Source: an uncultured Collinsella sp. (GTDB lineage: Bacteria; Actinomycetota; Coriobacteriia; Coriobacteriales; Coriobacteriaceae). Taken from it: DNA of 64,000 nucleotides. The position numbers and the translations under genes are program-made. Of this stretch, positions 1-6,885 are shown piece after piece (the first letter of the stretch is position 1; every line of letters starts with the position of its first letter). The stretch spans positions 62,001-126,000 of the forward strand of contig CABSLA010000001.1 in assembly GCA_902478545.1 (NCBI GenBank), in the 5' to 3' direction. Below the pieces are notes generated by a model. It made no database searches, was not told the DNA's origin, and saw nothing but the letters and a program-made list of their open reading frames with translations.

Positions 1-1039
1 TCATGCGGTCGACCCAATCGATAAAGGCCTCGGCCGCAAGACTGTCCTGCGCGGTAGCCGGCGCAATGCCCGCCATGCGAGCAAGATCGGCAAGCTTGGG
101 GGCGGCGGCGTCACCATAAGCGCGAAGCATGTGCGGCAGGATGATCGCGTTGGCCAAGCCATGCGGAATTCCGTATCGGCCGCCCAGACTGTGCGCGATG
201 GCATGAACATATCCGACATAGGAGCGGGTAAACGCAACGCCCGCCTTATACGCCGCCGAAAGCATATTGCGGCGCGCACGCATGTCCTCGCCATGCTCAT
301 AGGCCTCGAGCAAATTGTCGCGGATGAGCTGCACCGCCTGTCGCGCCATCTTACGCGTATAGGGCGTGGTGCTTCGCCCGATAAAGGCTTCGACGGCATG
401 CGTCAGGGCGTCCATGCCCGTCTGCCCCGTAATGGAGGCGGGCAGGCCGCGCGTAAACTCGGGGTCGTGCACCGCAAAGCGCGGAATGAGCACAAAGTCG
501 TTAATGGGGTATTTATAGTGCGTCTCGTCATCGGTAATTACCGCCGCGAGCGTGACTTCGCTTCCCGTACCGGCGGTAGTGGGAACCGCAATAAGTAGCG
601 GCAGGAGACGGTGGACACGCAATAGGCCACGCATCTTGTTGATGGGCTTGTTTGGCTGCGCAATGCGCGCCCCCACACCCTTGGCGCAGTCCATGGCTGA
701 TCCTCCTCCAAAGCCGATAATGGCCCGGCAGTCGTTCTCGCGATACAGCGCCGCCGCTTCCTCCACATTCGAGACCGTGGGGTTCGCACGCGTTTCGGCA
801 TAGACCGTAACGCCAATCCCCTGAGCCGTAAGCGCACGCTCGAGTGGTGCCGTGAGCCCCAAACGTGCAATACCAGGGTCTGTCACGATAAGGACCTTCT
901 GGATCGAGCGCTTTTGAAGCACCGCGGGCACATCCTCGGCATGCTCCAAAATGCGCGGCTCGGTATAGGGCAGAATCGGCAATGCAATGCGAAAAACCGT
1001 CTGATATGTTCGGCACCAGGCACGACGGGCTAGATGCAT
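1..1039 (-). CDS. Iron-containing alcohol dehydrogenase, 3'-truncated by window edge
   Basis: Likely oxidises or reduces an alcohol/aldehyde pair with NAD(P)H and a bound divalent metal, in the cytoplasm. The translation from the ATG at 1037-1039 shows the family's nucleotide-binding GGGSAMDCAKG, the PTTAGTGSE segment, GMDALTHAVEAF, and the metal-binding HAIAHSLGG followed by GIPHGLANA. About 346 codons are present of the usual 380-400, and no stop is reached, so the C-terminus lies outside the window. A good ribosome site (AAGGAG, 9 bases upstream) supports the start. It is divergent from rubrerythrin across about 250 bp of AT-rich DNA. The substrate cannot be read from sequence; butanol, lactaldehyde or 1,3-propanediol type enzymes all fit. 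Confidence 0.93.
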   Translation of the reverse strand, partial: MHLARRAWCRTYQTVFRIALPILPYTEPRILEHAEDVPAVLQKRSIQKVLIVTDPGIARLGLTAPLERALTAQGIGVTVYAETRANPTVSNVEEAAALYRENDCRAIIGFGGGSAMDCAKGVGARIAQPNKPINKMRGLLRVHRLLPLLIAVPTTAGTGSEVTLAAVITDDETHYKYPINDFVLIPRFAVHDPEFTRGLPASITGQTGMDALTHAVEAFIGRSTTPYTRKMARQAVQLIRDNLLEAYEHGEDMRARRNMLSAAYKAGVAFTRSYVGYVHAIAHSLGGRYGIPHGLANAIILPHMLRAYGDAAAPKLADLARMAGIAPATAQDSLAAEAFIDWVDRM

Positions 1040-1153
1040 AAAGGAAACTCCTTCATTTGTTGATAGGTCAACATTTGCTCGACCGATTGTACTCAGCGGA
1101 GATCGCAGACGGTATGCCAATCGTTAATCAATCAACATCTTCATATCTCAAAA

Positions 1154-1181
1154 TTGTTTTATTAAAAATCATTCCTAATAG
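1154..1181 (+). promoter_or_regulatory. Candidate promoter for rubrerythrin
   Basis: TTGTTT (1154-1159), a 16-base spacer and TAATAG (1176-1181) lie in an AT-rich patch about 115 bp before the rubrerythrin start. The match to a sigma-70 type promoter is moderate and no transcript evidence is available. The rest of the 1040-1295 interval shows no gene. Confidence 0.3.
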
Positions 1182-1295
1182 GCTTCACATTTGGTTGCAT
1201 TTATGGATAATAGAACTCGTCAAGACGCACGTCCGGAGAGGGCCCTTACGGGACCGGACGAGCGCACAATCGCCATCGATCGAAAGGATCGAATC

Positions 1296-1856
1296 ATGAA
1301 GTTTGTTTGCCCCGTTTGCGGTTATGTGGAAGAGTTCGACGGCGACCAGCTGCCCGAGGACTTCAAGTGCCCCCAGTGCGGCGTTCCCGGTTCTCGTTTC
1401 CTGAAGCAGGAGGAGGGCCAGCTCGAGTGGGCTGCCGAGCACGTCGTGGGCGTCGCCAAGATGGAGGGCGTCTCCGAGGACATCGTTGCCGACCTGCGCG
1501 CCAACTTTGAGGGCGAGTGCTCCGAGGTCGGTATGTACCTGGCCATGGCTCGCGTCGCTCATCGCGAGGGCTACCCCGAGATCGGCCTGTACTGGGAGAA
1601 GGCTGCCCACGAGGAGGCCGAGCACGCCGCCAAGTTCGCCGAGCTCCTGGGTGAGGTCGTGACCGACTCCACCAAGAAGAACCTCGAGATGCGCGTTGAG
1701 GCCGAGAACGGCGCCACCGCCGGCAAGACCGATCTTGCCAAGCGCGCCAAGGCCGCTGGTCTCGATGCCATCCACGACACCGTGCACGAGATGGCACGCG
1801 ACGAGGCTCGCCACGGCAAGGCTTTCGCCGGCCTGCTCAAGCGTTACTTTGGCTAA
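1296..1856 (+). CDS. Rubrerythrin, reverse-domain type (rubredoxin first)
   Basis: Non-heme diiron peroxidase that reduces hydrogen peroxide in anaerobes using electrons from reduced pyridine nucleotides via partner proteins. The 186-residue product starts with a rubredoxin-like Fe(Cys)4 site (CPVCGY near residue 5 and CPQCG near 28). The four-helix diiron domain follows, with GECSEVGMYLAMA, HEEAEHAAKF and ARDEARHGKAF supplying Glu and His ligands. Domain order is the reverse of classical rubrerythrin. The ATG at 1296 is chosen because the rubredoxin domain begins there and GAAAGGAT precedes it; an upstream TTG in frame adds only unrelated sequence. It is a single gene with its own terminator. 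A role in surviving oxygen in the gut is inferred. Confidence 0.95.
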   Translation: MKFVCPVCGYVEEFDGDQLPEDFKCPQCGVPGSRFLKQEEGQLEWAAEHVVGVAKMEGVSEDIVADLRANFEGECSEVGMYLAMARVAHREGYPEIGLYWEKAAHEEAEHAAKFAELLGEVVTDSTKKNLEMRVEAENGATAGKTDLAKRAKAAGLDAIHDTVHEMARDEARHGKAFAGLLKRYFG

Positions 1857-1890
1857 GCCAACCGCCTGAGAGACATTCTCTAGCTTTTAT

Positions 1891-1922
1891 AAGGCCCGGA
1901 CCGTATTGGTTCGGGCCTTTTT
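1891..1922 (+). terminator. Rho-independent terminator after rubrerythrin
   Basis: AAGGCCCGGA pairs with TCGGGCCTT, followed by a run of T, about 35 bases after the rubrerythrin stop. Confidence 0.85.
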
Positions 1923-1987
1923 GCGTCTCGAGGGCTCGTTAACGCCCTGAAATAGGACCACCTTAGGCATCGGCTTCTCGTCAAAAA

Positions 1988-2110
1988 CTAAGTGAGTAGA
2001 CTTTTTGGAACTTGCCGAGCACACCATCCATATTGCTTTATAAAGCCGCAGCTAAATGACTTGTTGCAAAACGGCCTGGTCGCCAAAGTGCCAAAAGTCT
2101 ACTCACTTAG
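1988..2110. repeat. Palindromic 120-bp element, copy 1
   Basis: The 123-bp element is bounded by an 18-bp perfect inverted repeat, CTAAGTGAGTAGACTTTT. The arms remain partly complementary for another 15-20 bp, with an extra T on the left arm just after the perfect part. It matches copy 2 at 3411-3530 closely in both arms and less well in the middle. Its right end overlaps the 3' end of the minus-strand gene 2099-3226 and supplies the last codons CTA AGT GAG TAG (Leu-Ser-Glu-stop). No open frame of its own is seen. Confidence 0.85.
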
Positions 2111-3226
2111 AACCGCAGCCGTCCACGATCGAGCTGTTTTGCGTCTAACGGTCATCTTTCCGTCGATTACTCCCAATTTTGTCCAGTCAACGAATAGTTC
2201 AGACCGGAGTAATGTCTCAGCCCTTTGCTCATCTGAGCTTTTATCACGATATTCAGCATCGAGCATCCTGCATACGGCCTTAACGACGGCGCGGAATCTA
2301 TCCTCATCGGATATCTGTCTGTGTGTCAGGAGAAGTACATCATGGCCCATAGCCTGAAGGGCCGTCATGCGGTCAGCGTCACGCAAACCATCCCCTGCGC
2401 GTCCGTGCGAGGCCTTTCCCTGACATTCAATGGCCACCTGTCGCCTGCCGTCCGGCGAAGAAAGAAGTAGGTCGATATATACACGGGACTTTCCCACAAT
2501 CGCTCGAGCACTTGTGCTTAGCGTCACTTCGACATTGAGCTCTATGCCGCAAAACCCTTCGCCTCCCAGGGCTCGCGGCAGTGCAAGCAACAAATACGCC
2601 TCGACCTCAAAAGGCGACGCGGCGCCCAGTGGAACAAGTTGCGATACCGCCATAAATCTATTGCCGTAACGCATCCCGCAAACATCTGAACAAAAACGGT
2701 CAAGGTCTCTGCCCAAAACCAAAGCGTCTCGACGCCATAAATATGAAGCGGTGCCGTCCTCGGACGGACAGCGCACCCAACCGAACGTTGTCGAAATCGC
2801 GCCCGAATCAATTGCACGCGTAAGCTCCGCCTCAAGTGCCACCGGCAGAGCGCACACCGCAAACAAGCCACACATCTCCGCCAATACCAAAAGAAGCTGA
2901 AGATCCGTCAGATGCCGCGACATGATGAATGCCGTCAGTAGAGGAGACGTAACCAAAAATCCTTGTTCCGTTTCCAGCACGGATTCCCTGGGAAGCTCAC
3001 CAAGAAAGAGCCGCTGCCTAATGCTGGCAGGACAAGTCCGCTTGTTTCTCGTCCGAACCAATGTATACAAGGGAAAGCCGAGCACAACCGCAGCCGTCGG
3101 GTTACGGGCGAGGTCATATCGCTGCCGGTCTTCTTCCGGCCGTGGAAGCGGCGGACACAAAGCGCGGACCTGAGGGGGCAGACGCCAGTACCTAAAAGCC
3201 GATATGTCACAAACTAGATCCTTCAT
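2099..3226 (-). CDS. Uncharacterised protein with PD-(D/E)XK nuclease-like C-terminus
   Basis: I do not recognise this 375-residue family. The N-terminal part (DISAFRYWRLPP near residue 8) recalls leader segments of AbiEi-like or restriction-associated proteins, but only loosely. Near residues 250-280 YIDLLLSSPDGRRQVAIECQGK has an Asp, then Glu-x-Gln-x-Lys on a predicted beta strand, as in DUF559/Vsr-type PD-(D/E)XK nucleases. It continues with DADRMTALQAMGHDVLLLTHRQI, also typical of that fold. The gene looks less GC-rich than its neighbours and is bracketed by two palindromic elements, the nearer one supplying its last three residues. A GTG two codons upstream is an alternative start; neither has a strong ribosome site. 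Acquisition as a cassette and a defence role are inferences. Confidence 0.7.
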   Translation of the reverse strand: MKDLVCDISAFRYWRLPPQVRALCPPLPRPEEDRQRYDLARNPTAAVVLGFPLYTLVRTRNKRTCPASIRQRLFLGELPRESVLETEQGFLVTSPLLTAFIMSRHLTDLQLLLVLAEMCGLFAVCALPVALEAELTRAIDSGAISTTFGWVRCPSEDGTASYLWRRDALVLGRDLDRFCSDVCGMRYGNRFMAVSQLVPLGAASPFEVEAYLLLALPRALGGEGFCGIELNVEVTLSTSARAIVGKSRVYIDLLLSSPDGRRQVAIECQGKASHGRAGDGLRDADRMTALQAMGHDVLLLTHRQISDEDRFRAVVKAVCRMLDAEYRDKSSDEQRAETLLRSELFVDWTKLGVIDGKMTVRRKTARSWTAAVLSE

Positions 3227-3309
3227 AGGCACAGGAAAACACGAATTTCACCCCAGCCAGTCACGCATTGGCGCGAACGCACCAAAAATGGCGCCGAACG
3301 GACTGCTAA

Positions 3310-3375
3310 GTTTTCAACAGCCCTCCCCAACTGGCCAAAAGCTTGCCAAGAGCTGGACGAAGCCCTGTTGAAAAC
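3310..3375. repeat. Inverted repeat GTTTTCAACAG
   Basis: GTTTTCAACAG at 3310-3320 is exactly inverted as CTGTTGAAAAC at 3365-3375, with a 44-base spacer that has weaker internal pairing (GGCCAAAAGCTTGCC). It lies between the nuclease-like gene's start and palindromic element copy 2. It could be an operator or promoter-proximal hairpin for the nuclease-like gene, or part of a larger mobile unit. Confidence 0.5.
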
Positions 3376-3410
3376 CCCATTTTTTTCACATGCGGGAACT
3401 TTGCGCGGCA

Positions 3411-3530
3411 AGTGAGTAGACTTTTTCGAACTTGCCGCGCAGGCCAGTCATCCTGCTTCTCAAAACCACAGGTAGATAGCTTGTTTCAAAACGACCCGGT
3501 CACCAAAGTGCCAAAAGTCTACTCACTTAG
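3411..3530. repeat. Palindromic 120-bp element, copy 2
   Basis: Second copy of the element at 1988-2110. The terminal inverted repeat is perfect for 16 bp (AAGTGAGTAGACTTTT), again with an extra T after the perfect part of the left arm. The right ends of the two copies (CCAAAGTGCCAAAAGTCTAC and on) are identical over about 28 bp; the middle differs at about a quarter of positions. It overlaps the 3' end of pdxR and supplies its last codons, Leu-Ser-Glu-stop. Confidence 0.85.
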
Positions 3531-4958
3531 ATTGCAGAGCTCCCCCATTAGCTGCAATTCCAAGGTATTAAGCACTTTCGGACTCAGGTCGTCATACTGG
3601 ACAAGAATTTGAGTTGAGTTTTCAGGAACAAATGCGCCATCGGCGCACCAATAACAGTCACTGATATCGATGAACGGAATGCCCGAGCGCGTGAGAGCCC
3701 GCGCAAAAGAGCTTCCGCCCGTTCCGCGCTCCGCAACCACAGTGCAGTAAAGGCCCGCGTCCGCATGCTCGATCGAGACCTCCCCTGCTGGAAACGTTTT
3801 CCGCACAAGCGACGCCAGGCCATCACGCGCCTCGCGAGCACGAACGCGCACGCGGTTCACATGTCGCTCGTAATCACCCGATTCCAGCAAACGCGCCAAA
3901 GCGACCTGGTCAACAGAACTCACCGACGAGGCGTAAAAACCAAGGTTGCGCCTAAACCGCTCCATTAGCTCATCAGGCAACACCATGTACGCTAGACGCA
4001 ACGCCGATGAAAGGCTCTTCGAAAACGTGTTGGTGTAGATGACCGATTGAGCGGCATCGATCGACGCGAGCGCGGGAATCGGCTTGCCGGCCAGACGAAA
4101 CTCGCAATCAAAGTCATCTTCGATGAGATATCGACCCGGCCGTTCAGCAGCCCAGCTCAGCAGCGCATATCGGCGCGCGATGCTCGTCACCAGGCCGGTT
4201 GGATATTGGTGAGACGGCATCAGGTGAAGGACATCGGTCCCGGTTTTCTGCAGAGCGCTCAAGTCCACGCCCTCATCATCCAGCGGGATATGTCGAACTT
4301 TGCAGCCCATAGCCTGATAGATGCGCGTCAGACGCAAATAGCCCGGGTCCTCAACGGCATACACCTTGTCAGCGCCAAGCAACTGAACCAACATGGTATC
4401 GAGCAGCTGGGCGCCCGCGCCGATAACAATGTTATTAGGATCGATATTCATGCCCCTTGTCCCGCGCAGATGGTGAGCAATTGCGCGTCGTAGCCGAGCG
4501 GTGCCCTGTGCCGGTGCGGGCGAAAAGATCTCGCGTTCGTCTTCGGCTGCCAGCGTCGCCCGTAGCGCGCTTTGCCAAAGCCGCGCCGCCTCCAAAGCGG
4601 AAGGAGAAAGTGCGTCGAATCGCTCGACCTGTCTGTTGACATCATGCGCGCTGGGGCCCACAGAGACGGCATCTCGGTCGATACTCCCCGTAGCCAAAGG
4701 CAAAACTGGTGCATCCGGAAGCTCGCAAGCGTAGTAGCCACGACGCGGCATTGAGCAAATATAGCCCTCGGCAAGTAGCTGGCTATATGCATTCTCGATG
4801 GTAATGACACTGATTCCCAGATGGCTGGCAAAGGCGCGCTTAGACGGAAGATGCTCCCCCGCCGCAATGCGCCCAGCAACAATATCGTCTCGAATTTGCT
4901 GGTAAACATATTCATAGAGCGATGCTTCGCCGCGTTTTTCCAAATTGTAGTCAAGCAT
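3519..4958 (-). CDS. pdxR: MocR/PdxR-type GntR regulator with aminotransferase-like domain
   Basis: Transcription regulator expected to sense pyridoxal phosphate and activate pdxST. The 479-residue product has a GntR winged helix at residues 1-75 (LPSKRAFASHLGISVITIEN), a linker, and a class I aminotransferase-like domain from about 110. That domain keeps the PLP lysine context TNTFSKSLSSALR and the IEDDFDCEFR segment typical of MocR proteins. It is divergent from pdxS, and direct repeats lie between the two genes. The ATG at 4958 begins the winged helix; longer starts run into the repeats. The last residues, Leu-Ser-Glu, come from the palindromic element at the 3' end. Autoregulation is usual in this family. 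Confidence 0.92.
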   Translation of the reverse strand: MLDYNLEKRGEASLYEYVYQQIRDDIVAGRIAAGEHLPSKRAFASHLGISVITIENAYSQLLAEGYICSMPRRGYYACELPDAPVLPLATGSIDRDAVSVGPSAHDVNRQVERFDALSPSALEAARLWQSALRATLAAEDEREIFSPAPAQGTARLRRAIAHHLRGTRGMNIDPNNIVIGAGAQLLDTMLVQLLGADKVYAVEDPGYLRLTRIYQAMGCKVRHIPLDDEGVDLSALQKTGTDVLHLMPSHQYPTGLVTSIARRYALLSWAAERPGRYLIEDDFDCEFRLAGKPIPALASIDAAQSVIYTNTFSKSLSSALRLAYMVLPDELMERFRRNLGFYASSVSSVDQVALARLLESGDYERHVNRVRVRAREARDGLASLVRKTFPAGEVSIEHADAGLYCTVVAERGTGGSSFARALTRSGIPFIDISDCYWCADGAFVPENSTQILVQYDDLSPKVLNTLELQLMGELCNLSE

Positions 4959-4969
4959 GAGCCTATCAC

Positions 4970-5018
4970 CTGACCTTATTAGGCCATTCAATCTGGTATT
5001 AGTCTGACCTTGTTATTA
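4970..5018. promoter_or_regulatory. Direct repeats between pdxR and pdxS, probable PdxR sites
   Basis: CTGACCTTATTA (4970-4981) and CTGACCTTGTTATTA (5004-5018) are direct repeats 34 bp apart in the divergent intergenic region. MocR-type PdxR proteins bind direct repeats at this location. TATTAT at 5014-5019 may be the pdxS -10 box; no good -35 is seen, as expected for an activated promoter. Confidence 0.6.
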
Positions 5019-5103
5019 TCTCGAAAACTGAGTATTTCGCCATACCCAGCTCCCCGATAGGATGTTCCGTCAAGCAATGCACATGCCAACCAAGGGAGCA
5101 ACC

Positions 5104-5994
5104 ATGGCAGAACAGACCAGCAAGGCCGATCGCGTCAAACTCAATCGAGAGCTCGCGCAGATGCTCAAGGGCGGCGTCATCATGGACGTCACCACGCCCG
5201 AGCAGGCACGCATCGCCGAGGAGGCAGGCGCCTGCGCCGTCATGGCACTCGAGCGTATCCCGGCCGACATCCGTGCCGCAGGCGGCGTCTCGCGCATGAG
5301 CGACCCCAAGATGATCAAGGGCATCCAGGAGGCCGTCTCCATCCCCGTTATGGCCAAGTGCCGCATCGGCCACATTGTCGAGGCGCAGGTCCTTCAGGCC
5401 ATCGAGATCGATTACATCGACGAGTCCGAGGTTCTCTCCCCTGCTGATGACGTCTATCACATCGACAAGACCCAGTTTGACGTGCCGTTTGTCTGCGGCG
5501 CCCGCGATCTGGGCGAGGCGCTGCGCCGTGTTGCCGAGGGCGCCACGATGATTCGCACCAAGGGCGAGCCGGGCACGGGCGACGTGGTCCAGGCCGTGCG
5601 CCACATGCGCAAGATCCAAAAGCAGATCCGTGACGTTGTCGCCCTGCGTGACGACGAGCTCTTTGAGGTAGCCAAGCAGCTGCAGGTTCCGGTCGAGCTG
5701 GTACGCGATGTCCACGCCGCAGGCAAGCTCCCCGTCGTGAACTTTGCCGCCGGCGGTGTAGCGACCCCCGCCGACGCCGCGCTGATGATGCAGCTGGGCG
5801 CCGAAGGCGTCTTTGTCGGCTCGGGCATCTTTAAGAGCGGCGACCCCGCCAAGCGCGCAGCCGCCATCGTCAAGGCCGTGGCCAACTTCACCGACGCCAA
5901 GCTCATCGCCGAGCTTTCGGAGGATCTAGGCGAGGCCATGGTGGGCATCAACGCCGACGAAATCGAGATCATCATGGAGGAGCGCGGGCGCTAG
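5104..5994 (+). CDS. pdxS: Pyridoxal 5'-phosphate synthase, synthase subunit
   Basis: Condenses ribose 5-phosphate, glyceraldehyde 3-phosphate and ammonia into pyridoxal 5'-phosphate, as the ring-forming partner of PdxT. The 296-residue beta/alpha barrel has GGVIMDVTTPEQARIAEEAG near the start, PVMAKCRIGH with a catalytic lysine, IRTKGEPGTGDVVQAVRHMR with the second lysine, and GAEGVFVGSGIFKS for phosphate binding. The ATG at 5104 follows AAGGGAG; an upstream in-frame ATG adds 14 unrelated residues. pdxT follows after 20 bp in the same operon, and pdxR is divergent. Confidence 0.98.
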   Translation: MAEQTSKADRVKLNRELAQMLKGGVIMDVTTPEQARIAEEAGACAVMALERIPADIRAAGGVSRMSDPKMIKGIQEAVSIPVMAKCRIGHIVEAQVLQAIEIDYIDESEVLSPADDVYHIDKTQFDVPFVCGARDLGEALRRVAEGATMIRTKGEPGTGDVVQAVRHMRKIQKQIRDVVALRDDELFEVAKQLQVPVELVRDVHAAGKLPVVNFAAGGVATPADAALMMQLGAEGVFVGSGIFKSGDPAKRAAAIVKAVANFTDAKLIAELSEDLGEAMVGINADEIEIIMEERGR

Positions 5995-6014
5995 TCCGGC
6001 AGAAAGGATCGCAC

Positions 6015-6602
6015 ATGAGCGATTATGCAGACCAGACGGTCGCCGTGCTGGCGGTCCAAGGCGCTTTTGCCGAGCACGAGGCAAGACTATCCGAACTGGG
6101 CGTGCACTGTATTGAGCTGAGGCAGGCGGCCGATTTGCAGCAGAACTTTGACCGCCTGGTCCTCCCCGGCGGCGAGTCCACCGTTCAGGGCAAGCTACTT
6201 GCCGAACTCGGTATGCTCGAGGAGCTTCGTGCCCGCATCGTTGAAGGCATGCCCGTCCTGGGCACCTGCGCCGGCCTGATTCTGCTGGCTCACGACCTTG
6301 CCGCCCATGACGATAAGGGGACACCGCGCCTGGCAACCATGGATGTGCTCGTTGAGCGCAATGCCTACGGCAGACAGCTCGGCAGCTTTCGAACCAAGGG
6401 GCAGGTAGCCGGCATCGACGGTGAAGTGCCGCTGACGTTTATCCGCGCGCCCCGCATCGTCGAGGTCCACGGCGACGCCAAGGCCTTGGCCGAAGTCGAT
6501 GGCCGTATCGTCGCCGCCCGTCAAGACAAACAGCTCGGTGTCACCTTCCACCCCGAGCTCGACGACGACACGCGCCTCCACGAGTTCTTCCTCCAAATGT
6601 AG
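6015..6602 (+). CDS. pdxT: Pyridoxal 5'-phosphate synthase, glutaminase subunit
   Basis: Class I glutamine amidotransferase that hydrolyses glutamine and channels ammonia to PdxS. The 195-residue product shows LPGGESTVQGKL, the nucleophile cysteine in GTCAGLILLA, the FIRAPRIVEV segment, and the catalytic His-Glu in FHPEL near the end. AAAGGAT precedes the ATG. It is 20 bp downstream of pdxS and is the last gene of the operon; a repeat and a long hairpin follow. Confidence 0.98.
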   Translation: MSDYADQTVAVLAVQGAFAEHEARLSELGVHCIELRQAADLQQNFDRLVLPGGESTVQGKLLAELGMLEELRARIVEGMPVLGTCAGLILLAHDLAAHDDKGTPRLATMDVLVERNAYGRQLGSFRTKGQVAGIDGEVPLTFIRAPRIVEVHGDAKALAEVDGRIVAARQDKQLGVTFHPELDDDTRLHEFFLQM

Positions 6603-6651
6603 GCAGAAGACAAACGAGCGTGGATTTTCGGACGCATAGCGATAGACGACC

Positions 6652-6703
6652 ACGTTTGCCCAGATAAAACCGGCCAAAATAAACCTGTCCCTTTTTGGCA
6701 GGT
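6652..6703 (+). repeat. Dispersed hairpin repeat, CCTGTCC core (copy a)
   Basis: CGTTTGCCCAGATAAAACC followed by a hairpin whose arms are GGCCAAAA and TTTTTGGCAGG and whose loop contains AAACCTGTCCC. A nearly identical copy, including the 5' flank, is at 49653-49702; a copy in the other orientation is at 29053-29098 and a shorter one at 29120-29156. It lies after pdxT. Confidence 0.75.
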
Positions 6704-6729
6704 TTGGACTGTGGGAACGCCGATGTTTT

Positions 6730-6883
6730 GGTAACGCCAGCGAGCGCCGCCCAGGGCGAACAAGTTGGCATGAAAAAGGCAAGGCATGGACCTTATGGTC
6801 ATGCCTTGCCTTTTGAATGACAAATTGTCGCCCTGGGCGGTGCGCAGCGTCAACTAGTTACGCGGTTCGTAGAACCGCGTAAC
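6730..6883 (-). repeat. Long structured hairpin element A
   Basis: Read on the minus strand: a short hairpin just after the RGG gene (TTACGCGGTT / AACCGCGTAA), then CTAGTTGACGCTGCGC, then a stem of about 50 bp closing on a TTAT loop. The stem pairs CGCCCAGGGCGA and AAAGGCAAGGCATG with their complements, separated by evenly spaced G-A mismatches and a three-base purine loop. It ends in GCTCGCTGGCGTTACC. Its flanks are shared with element B at 10029-10208, although the stem sequences are unrelated. It could terminate convergent transcripts; the conserved loops suggest something more specific. Confidence 0.7.
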
Positions 6884-6885
6884 CC

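Noticed and set aside
1988..3530. True integron attC sites
   Set aside because: The outer repeats do not carry the RYYYAAC/GTTRRRY core and no integron integrase is seen; only the general layout is similar.
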